Below are positions 1-7,617 of a DNA stretch of 24,459 bases, in pieces. A model generated the notes under the pieces. The model saw only the letters and a program-made list of their open reading frames with translations, did no database searches and had not been told where the DNA came from. Position 1 is the stretch's first letter; the number at the start of each line of letters is the position of its first letter. Source of the DNA: Herminiimonas sp. (lineage in GTDB: Bacteria; Pseudomonadota; Gammaproteobacteria; Burkholderiales; Burkholderiaceae); assembly GCA_014377155.1 (NCBI GenBank), contig JACMQD010000058.1, positions 1 through 24,459 of the forward strand, given 5' to 3'. The position numbers were made by a program, and so were the translations under genes.

Positions 1-1
1 C

Positions 2-664
2 CAGCTCGCCGAAGGTGTTGGCCAGGATATCGTCAATGCTGCAATTCTGGCACTGGCCTTCGTCATGCTTGCCTGGCACGTAATCTCCGCTTCGCGCCAT
101 GGCATGCAGGCCGCTGGCGAAGCGCGTCAGCTCGGCCGCGCTGTGCAGGAAGGGGTCAGTACGCCATGGGCGCTGATCGTGGCGGTAGCCTTGTCGGTAC
201 TACGCGAAGGCGCTGAAACAGTACTGTTCGTGACCGGCATGATCACCAGCACCGGCAGCGCCGATCTTGCAGCCAGCTCGGGTGCGCTGGCTGGTTGCGT
301 AATCGGCCTGGTGGTCGGCAGCGTGGCAGGCCTGGTGTTATATCTGGGTTTGTCGCGGATTCCGGTACGGCGTCTGTTTGCCGTTACCAATACGATGGTC
401 ATGCTGCTGGCGGCGGCAATGGCCAGCCAGTTGGCGCGTTCGCTGATCCAGGCCGGCTTGCTGCCGAGTCTGGCGAGCCCGGCATGGAATACATCACAGC
501 TATTACCGATGGAGTCGCCGGTCGGCACCGTGCTGCACGCACTGGTCGGCTATGATGCCCAGCCGTCCGGCATGCAACTGGTGTTCTATGCCGCCGGGCT
601 GATGCTCATCCTGATCGGCACACGACTGATGCGGCCTGCGCCGAGGCGGCCGTTGCCAGCCTGA
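2..664 (+). CDS. FTR1-family iron permease, 5'-truncated by the window edge
   Basis: The reading frame is open from base 2 to a TGA at 662-664, giving 220 visible residues; the start lies off the left edge. The family (Ftr1/EfeU type) moves iron across the cytoplasmic membrane, using Arg-Glu-x-x-Glu motifs in two transmembrane helices. One such motif, REGAE, is encoded at about 203-217 inside a hydrophobic helix. The partner motif would be in the missing N-terminal part. Several other hydrophobic segments follow, including one near the C-terminus, and the protein ends in a short Arg/Pro-rich tail. Family members are usually about 270-290 residues, so roughly a fifth to a quarter is missing. 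The gene converges on the rRNA methyltransferase gene with only 3 bp between stops. Whether it works alone or with EfeO/EfeB-type or cupredoxin partners cannot be seen here. Confidence 0.85.
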   Translation, partial: QLAEGVGQDIVNAAILALAFVMLAWHVISASRHGMQAAGEARQLGRAVQEGVSTPWALIVAVALSVLREGAETVLFVTGMITSTGSADLAASSGALAGCVIGLVVGSVAGLVLYLGLSRIPVRRLFAVTNTMVMLLAAAMASQLARSLIQAGLLPSLASPAWNTSQLLPMESPVGTVLHALVGYDAQPSGMQLVFYAAGLMLILIGTRLMRPAPRRPLPA

Positions 665-667
665 TCG

Positions 668-1891
668 TCACTGGTGCTCTTTCGGCTTGGCCTCGTCACG
701 GCGGTTATAACCCGCCACCATGTCGAAGCGAAACAGCCGGCATTCCAGCGCGCCGTTAAAAAACGGCGTCTTGCGCGCTTCCTTGAGGCGCAGCATTTTC
801 GGCAGCGTCAGGTCGGCCGTAAACAAGAACGCTTTCCAGCCGGCGAAGCGCTGCTTGAGCGTGGTACTGAATGCCGCGTAAAACGCCACCGTCATATCGT
901 CCACCGGCACCGTGCTGTCGCCGCGCACACCGATCCGTTCGCCGTAAGGCGGGTTGGTCAGCAAGATGCCGGGCTGCTCGGTTGGTGCCTTGACTTCCTG
1001 CGCTTCGATCTGCTTGAGCGGCACGTCGAACATGATGCCGGCATTGCGCAAGTTCATGCGTGTCATCTCGATCGCATCGCCCGAAATGTCGCTGCCGAAA
1101 ATGGTCGGCGATGCCGGCAGCACAGTGGGCTTGACTGCGTCCTTGATTGCTTGCCATGCGTCGCGCTTGAAGCCGCTGAACTTTTCAAAGGCGAATTGGC
1201 GGCGTGAACCGGACGGAATACCTGCCAGCATTTGCGCCGCTTCGATCAGGATCGTACCCGAGCCGCACATCGGATCGAACAGCACCGTGCCCGGCGTCCA
1301 GCCGGCCACACGCAGCAGGCCGGCGGCCAGGTTTTCACGCAGCGGCGCATCACCGGTCTCATCGCGCCAGCCGCGCTTGAACAAGGCTTCGCCCGACGTA
1401 TCGAGATAGAGCGTGAAGTTGCGGGCATCCAGAAAGCCGACGATACGCATGTCGGGTTCCTTGGTATCGACCGAAGGCCGCTCGGTGAATTTGTCGCGGA
1501 AGCGGTCGCAGATGCCGTCCTTGATTTTCAAGGTGGCGAATTCCAGGCTGCGCAATGGCGACTTGACCGCCGTGACATCGACGCGGATGGTGTGCTGCAA
1601 GCCGAACCAGTCTTCCCAGGGCTGCGCCAGCGCGAGGTCGTAGATATCGTTTTCGTTGACATAGCCGGCGTGTGCCATGCGCATCAGCACACGCGAGGCG
1701 ATGCGCGAATGCAGGTTAATTTGATAGGCATCGGTCAGCAGCCCGGAGCAGTGGATGCCGCCGGGCACTTGGTTGTGCACTTTCAAAGTCGCCGCATTGC
1801 GGGCGATCTCGGTAATTTCCTCGGCGAGGGCGGCTTCCATGCCACGAGGGCAGGGACAAAAATAGGAATGCGATAGGGGGGAATGTGCCAT
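668..1891 (-). CDS. rlmL: THUMP-domain 23S rRNA guanine-N2 methyltransferase (RlmL-type)
   Basis: The 407-residue protein has a THUMP RNA-binding region (about residues 55-165) followed by a Rossmann methyltransferase domain. The S-adenosylmethionine motif is DPMCGSGT (206-213) and the catalytic NPPYGER motif is at 313-319; N-P-P-Y is typical of enzymes that methylate an exocyclic amine. The family acts on guanine N2 in 23S rRNA in the cytoplasm. It corresponds to the RlmL half only; the RlmK half fused in enterobacterial RlmKL (about 700 residues) is absent. The frame stays open for about 100 codons upstream, but that extension is low-complexity and unlike the family. I chose ATG 1891-1889, which has AAAAGG about 7 nt upstream and begins MAHSPLSHSYF just before the conserved region. 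The exact target base is inferred from the family. Confidence 0.85.
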   Translation of the reverse strand: MAHSPLSHSYFCPCPRGMEAALAEEITEIARNAATLKVHNQVPGGIHCSGLLTDAYQINLHSRIASRVLMRMAHAGYVNENDIYDLALAQPWEDWFGLQHTIRVDVTAVKSPLRSLEFATLKIKDGICDRFRDKFTERPSVDTKEPDMRIVGFLDARNFTLYLDTSGEALFKRGWRDETGDAPLRENLAAGLLRVAGWTPGTVLFDPMCGSGTILIEAAQMLAGIPSGSRRQFAFEKFSGFKRDAWQAIKDAVKPTVLPASPTIFGSDISGDAIEMTRMNLRNAGIMFDVPLKQIEAQEVKAPTEQPGILLTNPPYGERIGVRGDSTVPVDDMTVAFYAAFSTTLKQRFAGWKAFLFTADLTLPKMLRLKEARKTPFFNGALECRLFRFDMVAGYNRRDEAKPKEHQ

Positions 1892-2120
1892 GGGAGGACC
1901 TTTTATCCGTGGTGAAACGACTTGATTAAAACGGGCCATCCTGATGGGGATGCCCGTGTCGTTGTGATGTTCATGTGACGTTTGCTTGCTTGTTCGGGTG
2001 ATGCGGTTTTGCTTAAGGCGATGCTTTCGGCTTTCGACCCCGCCCCTGTCGATGGAGATCCCCGAACAGGGACCAGCGGAGAGGACTGCGCTGCTGGCGC
2101 TGCGGGGTTGTCGGGTCTTG
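1892..2120. other. Intergenic region, isomerase to rlmL
   Basis: No convincing gene is present; the open frames here are the poorly conserved upstream extension of rlmL and its shadows. It contains the hairpin at 1926-1957 and a weaker inverted repeat at 2044-2071 (CCCTGTCG facing CGA-A-CAGGG with a bulged A). The second repeat has no T-run. I could not identify a clear promoter for rlmL. Confidence 0.5.
1926..1957 (-). terminator. Intrinsic terminator or attenuator hairpin
   Basis: Read on the minus strand, ACGGG-CATCC pairs with GGATG-(bulged G)-CCCGT around a 6-nt loop CCATCA, and TTT follows the stem directly. This is a ten-pair stem with one bulge. It lies downstream of the long minus-strand gene run that ends with the DsbA-fold isomerase (stop at 2121) and only about 35 nt before the rlmL start. 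It may end the upstream operon, or act in the rlmL leader as an attenuator. Confidence 0.6.
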
Positions 2121-2732
2121 CTACTTTGCTGGCGCGGCCATTGCGCGCTCGACGAAATCGAGCCGGTCCTGACCCCAGTAGCCTTCGCCATCGATCACAT
2201 ACCACGGCACGCCGAATACGTTTGCCGCAGTCGCTTCGTCGGTGAAGCGCGCATATTCATTTTGTACGCTTGCGGTTTCGGCCGATTTCAGCAGCGCCTT
2301 GCCGTCCAAGCCCAGCATGCCAGCCATGGCAGCAAGCGTGTCTTCGTCGGCGATGTTCTTTTCTTCTTCCCATACGCCGCGCGTGATCGCGCCGATCAAC
2401 TCCAATGCCCGATCGGTACCATGCGCCAATTTAGTGGCAATGATCAGGCCGGCCGCGAGGTCGCCCGAGACGGGAAAGAATTTCGGTTGCAGATTCATCG
2501 GCAAACCCAGATGCGCGCTCCAGCGGCGCAATTCGGCCAACCGGTAAGCCTGGCGTTGCGGCGCACGCTTGGCCAGCGGCAAGCCCCCGGAAACGCTGAA
2601 AATCTTGCCGATGTCGCACGGCTTAATCTCGATCTGCGCCGCATGTTGCCGGGCCAGCGCAACCAGCCTGGCGTGGCCCAGATAGACGTAGGGCGACGCC
2701 GGTGCGAGATAGTATTCACATACTTTGGGCAT
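2121..2732 (-). CDS. 2-hydroxychromene-2-carboxylate isomerase family protein (DsbA-like fold)
   Basis: The 203-residue protein matches the HCCA isomerase / kappa-class glutathione transferase branch of the DsbA superfamily. The N-terminal strand is followed by the SPYVYL motif with Ser13, the position of the catalytic Ser in NahD-like enzymes, instead of a CxxC redox pair. Near the C-terminus is the family's cis-proline segment GVPWYVIDGEGYWGQDRL. Start ATG 2732 has GGAG about 7 nt upstream. It lies 15 bp behind hemJ and is probably cotranscribed. Characterised relatives isomerise ring-cleavage products of naphthalene-type catabolism using glutathione. No catabolic genes are nearby, so the substrate here is unknown and a general glutathione-dependent role is equally likely. 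Confidence 0.8.
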   Translation of the reverse strand: MPKVCEYYLAPASPYVYLGHARLVALARQHAAQIEIKPCDIGKIFSVSGGLPLAKRAPQRQAYRLAELRRWSAHLGLPMNLQPKFFPVSGDLAAGLIIATKLAHGTDRALELIGAITRGVWEEEKNIADEDTLAAMAGMLGLDGKALLKSAETASVQNEYARFTDEATAANVFGVPWYVIDGEGYWGQDRLDFVERAMAAPAK

Positions 2733-2747
2733 GATGGGCTCCGATGC

Positions 2748-3170
2748 TCAGAAGGGTTTGACGATGACCAGAATGACGATTGCCAGCAAGAGAAGGACCG
2801 GTACTTCATTGAACCAGCGGTAGAACGTGTGACTGCGAACGTTGCGGCCGTTCTCGAATTTTTTGAGCAGGGAGCCGCATGCGTGATGGTACCCGATCGC
2901 CAGCACCACCAGCGCCAGTTTCGCATGCATCCAGCCATTGCCGGGCCCACGTCCGATACCGTACCCGAGGTACAGCCAGATCCCCAGTCCCAGCGCCGGC
3001 AGCGCCAGCAAGCCCATAAAACGGTACAGCTTGCGCCCCATCAGGAGCAGGCGCGACGTCGATGCGACGTCTTTTTCGAGTGCCAGATTAACGAAAATAC
3101 GCGGCAGGTAAAACAGGCCCGAAAACCAGGAAACGACGAATACGATGTGCAGCGCTTTGATCCAGAGCAT
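2748..3170 (-). CDS. hemJ: Protoporphyrinogen IX oxidase HemJ (CopD-like membrane protein)
   Basis: This 140-residue membrane protein has about four hydrophobic helices. Family marks are MLWIKALHIVFVVSWFSGLF (His8), YLPRIFV (21-27), WMHAKL (His82, Lys84) and RWFNEVPV (118-125). HemJ oxidises protoporphyrinogen IX to protoporphyrin IX in the inner membrane, the step before ferrochelatase, whose gene is in the same window. The stop of the upstream Toprim-like gene is 1 bp before the ATG. The only good ribosome binding site, AAAGG, lies in the last codons of that gene, so hemJ translation looks coupled to it. The length is normal for the family. HemJ and the wider CopD/DUF2269 membrane proteins look alike, but the motif set favours HemJ. 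Confidence 0.85.
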   Translation of the reverse strand: MLWIKALHIVFVVSWFSGLFYLPRIFVNLALEKDVASTSRLLLMGRKLYRFMGLLALPALGLGIWLYLGYGIGRGPGNGWMHAKLALVVLAIGYHHACGSLLKKFENGRNVRSHTFYRWFNEVPVLLLLAIVILVIVKPF

Positions 3171-3171
3171 A

Positions 3172-3801
3172 TTAACCTTTAATTATTTTGTTGAATTCGG
3201 CAATCAACGCTTTTTCAAAACCGTCGAATCCATCGAGACCGCGTAACAGACCAAAATTTTCAGTTAGTTGAGTGACGCGGTGGCGATGTCTGTCGGGATA
3301 AAATTTGTTAAGGGCCCGTCCTTTTTTTTCCGTCGCCACTGTCAATGCGTTAAAAAGCACGGCTTTCGGATCAGGTAATTTCTCCCAGCGGTCCCGTTTG
3401 GGAAGATCAAGCGCAACCTTGCTATGGCTGTTTCCGGCGGCTGCACGAATTGCAGTTTCATCCGATAGCATCCACGCTTCCGTCATCCGTACGGGAATAA
3501 TCGGGACATATGACTGCCCGATTGTCGCGACTGCGTATGCGATTTCTTCAAGCCTGGCTTGCAGTCCCTCGTTTTCCGCATCTCGATGTAAAAAAAGTAT
3601 GTCACATGGGAATTGAAGCAGCGTTTGTGTAACCCTTTCTTCCAGCTGCAAACCCACTTTTCCGAGATCACGTGCGTACTGCGATGCATACGCGATGTGT
3701 GAGAAATTTTGTTCGATCGTCCAGTCTATGATTGGCACTAAGGCCGCGTCGGAACTGCCGTCGGCCAGCAAGGTATAGCGGATGACTTTTTTTATCGTCA
3801 T
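3172..3801 (-). CDS. Toprim/DUF4276-like protein, partner of the adjacent ATPase
   Basis: I do not recognise a named family with certainty. The 209-residue protein opens with a hydrophobic strand and ADGSSD (Asp14, Asp18), at the place where Toprim proteins carry an acidic residue followed by Gly. A second strand ends in DILFLHRDAENEG (Asp67, Asp74, Glu76), which fits the Toprim D-x-D position. A third block, VPIIPVRMTEAWMLSD (Arg105, Glu108, Trp110, Asp114), recalls the E-A-W-L-L-x-D signature I associate with DUF4276-type proteins. A nuclease-like role with the upstream ATPase is inferred from these patterns and from a 4-nt ATGA overlap with that gene. There are no transmembrane segments or signal peptide. 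The gene is AT-richer than its neighbours. It could instead be a non-catalytic regulatory subunit. Confidence 0.7.
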   Translation of the reverse strand: MTIKKVIRYTLLADGSSDAALVPIIDWTIEQNFSHIAYASQYARDLGKVGLQLEERVTQTLLQFPCDILFLHRDAENEGLQARLEEIAYAVATIGQSYVPIIPVRMTEAWMLSDETAIRAAAGNSHSKVALDLPKRDRWEKLPDPKAVLFNALTVATEKKGRALNKFYPDRHRHRVTQLTENFGLLRGLDGFDGFEKALIAEFNKIIKG

Positions 3802-5189
3802 TTATGGCTTAAAAGGTCAAGCTGCAATCTGAATATTTTGTTCAATCCATCCTTACCGTTCGAATGTATTTCAGCGTCGGCGGGGCTCTTCAGGAAGTCC
3901 AATAACATACCGAATGCAACTGGAGTCGACGAGGGGTCTTTTGCTCTCCAAGTGTCTTGCACGGGGCTGAACTCGGACAAAACAGCGCCATCCTTTTTAT
4001 AAGAATGGGAAACGATCAAGTCTTCCGCATTTATGCATTGCACGACAAGCGGCGAATGGGTGTTGATGATGATTTGCCGTAGCGGATTTCCCTCGTCAAC
4101 GGCGACGTCGGTGTCGACTGACATTTGGTATAACAAGTCGACAATGGCTGGAATGCGCGCTGGATGAATGCCATTTTCAGGTTCTTCAAGACAAATCAAT
4201 CGCCCCGCTTCCGTATCGGCGCCAATGATCGACAATGCCAAAAATCGAAGGGTGCCGTCAGACAGCGCCCGCGCTTCGTGCCGGATATTGTTAACCGTTT
4301 CCAAGTAAAGTGTTTTCAACTGGCGCTGCTCGTCGACATCGACATGGATATTCTTCACGTCGGGCAGAAGGCAGGAAAGCTGATTGGCGATTTCCTGATT
4401 TTTTTGTAGCCGGTCCAGCGTTGCGGGTAAATGTTCGCCATGCTCTGAAACCGTGCTGCTAGAGTTAAAATCGTCTGGCTTGCGCAATGAGCTTGATTCA
4501 AGCTGCAACAGCGTCCACGACTGCATTTCCCGACGCGCTGCCAAAATCGTTGGGCGTTCTATCGTATTGATATTGCTTAAAACCGTTCGGTCGGCTTTCA
4601 CGATCGGAATACTCAGCGGAGCACCGCGAACCTGATCCTGCCGTATTTTAACGATGCCGGCATCGACTTCAGTATAGATAAAATCATTGTTGCTAACGCC
4701 GACATAAACGGATTCAAAAAAAATCTTATGCGGGCCAAATCCTAACTCGTCTTTCGCCTTGCCTTTTGGAATTGCCTTGAGCGATTCATCGATCAGCTGA
4801 ATGCCTTCTGGAGCCGTGCTTGTAGAGGGTATGTACCTGAGAACGACCCGATATTTGAGGAAAGTAACTTTCGGCTTGGCGTCGCGCAGGAAATCGTCGG
4901 TGACGCTAGTATTGACAAGCATATCTGCTTCAAATTCCATCGTTTCGAACTGATTGTTCACGGTGCGGGTGAAGAGCGAGGCAATGCTGATACGCTGTTT
5001 TCCCCCGTTGCGAATGTTATTGGCGGCTTCGATGATCGAGGTGCTGGCCAAATTCTTGAGGAACAGAATCGCGTCGAACAAGTTGGATTTACCAACGCCG
5101 TTTGCTCCCGCAATGCAGGTGAAAGGACCGAAGCGCACTTCAGTGTCTTCCAAGCTCTTGAAGCCCTTTACTTTAAGTCTGGTTAGCAT
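3798..5189 (-). CDS. SMC/ABC-type AAA ATPase (OLD/RecF-like), probable defence component
   Basis: The 463-residue protein begins like RecF/OLD ATPases (RLKVKGFKSLEDTEVRFGP). It has Walker A GANGVGKS (28-35), an ABC signature LSDGT (309-313), Walker B LICLEEPENG (331-340) and an H-loop THSP (377-380). About 270 residues separate Walker A from the signature; this middle part is mixed rather than an obvious long coiled coil. Only about 83 residues follow the H-loop, so there is no fused C-terminal Toprim domain as in OLD or GajA; the overlapping downstream gene may supply it. Start ATG 5189 has AAGGA 5 nt upstream and lies 11 bp after the proA stop. With no clear promoter of its own, it is probably transcribed from proA. 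It lacks any transporter or membrane context. An anti-phage function is inferred, not shown. Confidence 0.85.
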   Translation of the reverse strand: MLTRLKVKGFKSLEDTEVRFGPFTCIAGANGVGKSNLFDAILFLKNLASTSIIEAANNIRNGGKQRISIASLFTRTVNNQFETMEFEADMLVNTSVTDDFLRDAKPKVTFLKYRVVLRYIPSTSTAPEGIQLIDESLKAIPKGKAKDELGFGPHKIFFESVYVGVSNNDFIYTEVDAGIVKIRQDQVRGAPLSIPIVKADRTVLSNINTIERPTILAARREMQSWTLLQLESSSLRKPDDFNSSSTVSEHGEHLPATLDRLQKNQEIANQLSCLLPDVKNIHVDVDEQRQLKTLYLETVNNIRHEARALSDGTLRFLALSIIGADTEAGRLICLEEPENGIHPARIPAIVDLLYQMSVDTDVAVDEGNPLRQIIINTHSPLVVQCINAEDLIVSHSYKKDGAVLSEFSPVQDTWRAKDPSSTPVAFGMLLDFLKSPADAEIHSNGKDGLNKIFRLQLDLLSHK

Positions 5190-5200
5190 GGTGTCCTTGG

Positions 5201-6466
5201 TTAACCGCGTACTTCGCCGTGGCCGAATACCACGTATTTCAGCGACGTCAGTCCCTCCAGCCCGACCGGACCGCGCGCATGCAGCTTGTCGTTGGAAATC
5301 CCGATCTCGGCGCCCAGACCGTATTCGAAACCATCGGCAAACCGGGTCGAGGCATTGACCATCACCGATGCCGAATCGACTTCGCGAATGAAGCGCATGG
5401 CGCGGCTGTAGTCTTCGGTGACGATCGAATCGGTATGCTGCGACGAGTGCGTGTTGATGTGGTCGATCGCTTCGTCGACGTCGGCGACGATCTTGACGGC
5501 CAGGATGGCGTCGAGATATTCGGTGTCCCAGTCATCGTCAGTGGCAGCTTTCAGGTGCGCATAGCCTTCCAGCAGCGCACAGGCTTCGGCGTCGCCACGC
5601 AGCTCCACTTCTTTTGTCGCAAAAAGCTTGGCCAGGCCCGGCATGACCTGCGGCGCAATAGCGCGCGCCACCAGCAGCGTTTCCATCGTGTTGCAAGTGC
5701 CGTAGCGATGGCATTTGGCATTGAAAGCGATCTTGATCGCTTGGTCCGGATCGGCCTTGTCGTCGATATACACATGGCAAATGCCATCGAGGTGCTTGAT
5801 CATCGGCACCTTGGCGTCGCGCATCAGGCGCTCGATCAGGCCCTTGCCGCCGCGTGGCACGATGACATCGACATACGCGGTCATGGTGATGAGTTCGCCG
5901 ACAGCGGCGCGGTCCGTCGTGTCGACGACTTGCACTGCATCTTCCGGCAAACCGGCGCCGGCGAGTCCTTCCTTGACGAGCTTGGCCAGCGCCCGGTTGC
6001 AGTGGATCGCTTCCGAGCCGCCGCGCAGGATGGTGGCATTTCCGCTCTTGATGCACAGGCCGGCGGCGTCGACGGTGACGTTGGGACGGGCTTCGTAGAT
6101 GATGCCGATTACGCCCAGCGGCACGCGCATCTGGCCGACCTGAATACCGGTCGGGCGGAATTTCATGTTCGAGATTTCGCCGATCGGGTCCGGCAGCGAG
6201 ACGATCTGCTCCAGCCCTTCGGCCATGGTGGCGATGGCTTTGTCGGATAGCGTCAGGCGGTCGAGCAGGGCCGGGGCCAGGCCGTTAGCGCGGGCTGCAT
6301 CGAGATCCTGCGCGTTGGCTGCACGCAGCAGGTCGGCGTCGCGGCGGATCGCGGCTGCGATCAGGCACAAGGCGTGGTTCTTCGCAGCGCTGTCGGCTTT
6401 CGCCATCGCCCGGGAGGCAGCGCGGGCGCGCTGGCCGATGTCTTGCATGGTTTGCTGGATGTTCAT
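5201..6466 (-). CDS. proA: Gamma-glutamyl phosphate reductase
   Basis: The 421-residue protein is an aldehyde-dehydrogenase-fold enzyme that reduces gamma-glutamyl phosphate with NADPH to glutamate semialdehyde, the second step of proline synthesis in the cytosol. Diagnostic segments are [30 protein letters not shown], and [12 protein letters not shown], which carries the catalytic Cys258. The length is that of the family (about 415-425). The frame is open 32 codons further upstream, but ATG 6466 gives the conserved beginning ([18 protein letters not shown]); the ribosome binding site is weak. The C-terminus is complete (GHGEVRG, TAA at 5203-5201), so the neighbouring ATPase block did not damage it. 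The glutamate kinase gene (proB) is not in the window. Confidence 0.96.
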   Translation of the reverse strand: MNIQQTMQDIGQRARAASRAMAKADSAAKNHALCLIAAAIRRDADLLRAANAQDLDAARANGLAPALLDRLTLSDKAIATMAEGLEQIVSLPDPIGEISNMKFRPTGIQVGQMRVPLGVIGIIYEARPNVTVDAAGLCIKSGNATILRGGSEAIHCNRALAKLVKEGLAGAGLPEDAVQVVDTTDRAAVGELITMTAYVDVIVPRGGKGLIERLMRDAKVPMIKHLDGICHVYIDDKADPDQAIKIAFNAKCHRYGTCNTMETLLVARAIAPQVMPGLAKLFATKEVELRGDAEACALLEGYAHLKAATDDDWDTEYLDAILAVKIVADVDEAIDHINTHSSQHTDSIVTEDYSRAMRFIREVDSASVMVNASTRFADGFEYGLGAEIGISNDKLHARGPVGLEGLTSLKYVVFGHGEVRG

Positions 6467-6549
6467 GGGACTCTGTAGAGGTTCTTGTCGTAGCAATTGA
6501 ATAAATTTTTTCGTTCTTTGCGGGGACCGCGCACCGGAGCGCCGACAAC

Positions 6550-6593
6550 ACATCAAGGCCACATCAACGCAACATCAATGCAACATCAACGCG
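6550..6593. repeat. Four tandem copies of an 11-bp unit
   Basis: Units start at 6550, 6561, 6572 and 6583: acatcaaggcc, acatcaacgca, acatcaatgca, acatcaacgcg. Copies 2-4 differ by one or two bases; copy 1 is more diverged. On the minus strand the unit reads about TGCGTTGATGT. The holA stop codon (TGA, 6588-6586) lies in the fourth copy and the rest extends into the holA-proA gap. Confidence 0.8.
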
Positions 6594-7605
6594 CCGACGC
6601 TACCCGTAAGCCCAATTGCAGCATCGCGTCCCACGCATCCCCGGCGAATGCTTTCGCGCGCAATCCCTTGATCAGCCGGTCCACTTGCGCCGCTTCCTGC
6701 AACGCCGTCTCCAGCGTCGCCAGTTTCAGCCGCCGCAGCGCCGGCTCCATCAGTTTTTCACGCGCGCCCCAGATGCGGTATTCCTTGAGCAGCATGCCGA
6801 GCGCACGGCCCTGCTCGACGCCCGCCTTCAGCTTCAGCAAGGTGCGAATCTCGTCGGCCACCGCCCACAGTACCAGCGGCAGCGCCTCGCCTTCGCCCTT
6901 GAGGCCATCGAGCATGCGCACCAAGCGCGGCGCGTCACCGGCCAGCATCGCTTCGTTCAGCTTGAACACGTCATAACGGGCCACATTGAGCACCGCATCG
7001 TGAATCTGTTCATAGCTCAGCTTGCCTTCAGGGTACAGCAGCCCGAGCTTCTGGATTTCCTGATGCGCCGCCAGCAAATTGCCTTCGACCCGGTCGGCAA
7101 TGAAGTCCAGGCACGGACGGTCGGCGCTTTGCCGCTGCGCTGCCAGCCGCACGCCGATCCAGTTCGGCAACTGCGCCCGCTCGATCACCGGGATGTCGAT
7201 ATACACCGCGGCCTGTTGCAGGCTGCCGACCCAGGCCGCTTTTTGCGTGGCCCAGTCCAGTTTGGGCAAGCTGATCAGCGTGACATTATCGGCATTGAGC
7301 GCCGCAGCGTATTTTTGCAGCGCCTGACCGCCTTCCTTGCCGGGCTTGCCGGTCGGGATGCGCAACTCGATCAGCTTTCTGTCGCCGAACAGCGATTGCG
7401 AATTATTCGCCGCCAGCAGTTCGCCCCACTTAAAACTGCGCTCTACCGTCAGGACTTCACGCTCGGATATCCCCTGCGTGCGGGCCGTCTTGCGGATCTT
7501 GTCAGCGGCTTCCAGCGCCAGCAGATGTTCGTCGGACGTGATCACGTACAGCAGCGCGAGCGGCTTGCTCAAATGGGCATCGAGGGCGTCGATTCGAAGC
7601 TGCAT
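6586..7605 (-). CDS. holA: DNA polymerase III subunit delta
   Basis: The 339-residue protein is the delta subunit of the clamp loader, which opens the beta sliding clamp during replication. The N-terminal AAA-like domain shows LLYVITSDEHLLALEAADKI (about residues 17-36), where the family has a degenerate P-loop without a working Walker A lysine. The family segment SLFGDRKLIELRIP follows at about 70-83. The C-terminal collar-type helical domain ends with KGLRAKAFAGDAWDAMLQLG. Its position directly behind lptE (12 bp) in the order leuS-lptE-holA is the widespread proteobacterial arrangement and supports the call. The length is typical (about 340). Confidence 0.94.
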   Translation of the reverse strand: MQLRIDALDAHLSKPLALLYVITSDEHLLALEAADKIRKTARTQGISEREVLTVERSFKWGELLAANNSQSLFGDRKLIELRIPTGKPGKEGGQALQKYAAALNADNVTLISLPKLDWATQKAAWVGSLQQAAVYIDIPVIERAQLPNWIGVRLAAQRQSADRPCLDFIADRVEGNLLAAHQEIQKLGLLYPEGKLSYEQIHDAVLNVARYDVFKLNEAMLAGDAPRLVRMLDGLKGEGEALPLVLWAVADEIRTLLKLKAGVEQGRALGMLLKEYRIWGAREKLMEPALRRLKLATLETALQEAAQVDRLIKGLRAKAFAGDAWDAMLQLGLRVASAR

Positions 7606-7617
7606 GCTGCGCGTCCG

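Noticed and set aside
2044..2071. Inverted repeat CCCTGTCG / CGA-A-CAGGG as a terminator
   Set aside because: It has a bulge, a long loop and no T-run; the hairpin at 1926-1957 is a much better terminator for the same operon.
1892..2191. Open 100-codon upstream extension of rlmL and other open frames in the same gap
   Set aside because: Composition is low-complexity and unlike any family; ATG 1891 has a ribosome binding site and begins at the conserved region. The open frame is a GC-rich artefact.
3798..5189. ATPase as an ABC transporter subunit
   Set aside because: RecF/OLD-like N-terminus, EEPENG Walker B context and wide spacing between Walker A and the signature; no permease gene nearby.
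5219..6250. Long antisense open frame opposite proA, and similar ones opposite leuS, holA, nadK, recN and dnaK
   Set aside because: They are mirror frames of highly conserved genes in GC-rich DNA; translations look like shadow sequence with no recognisable domains.
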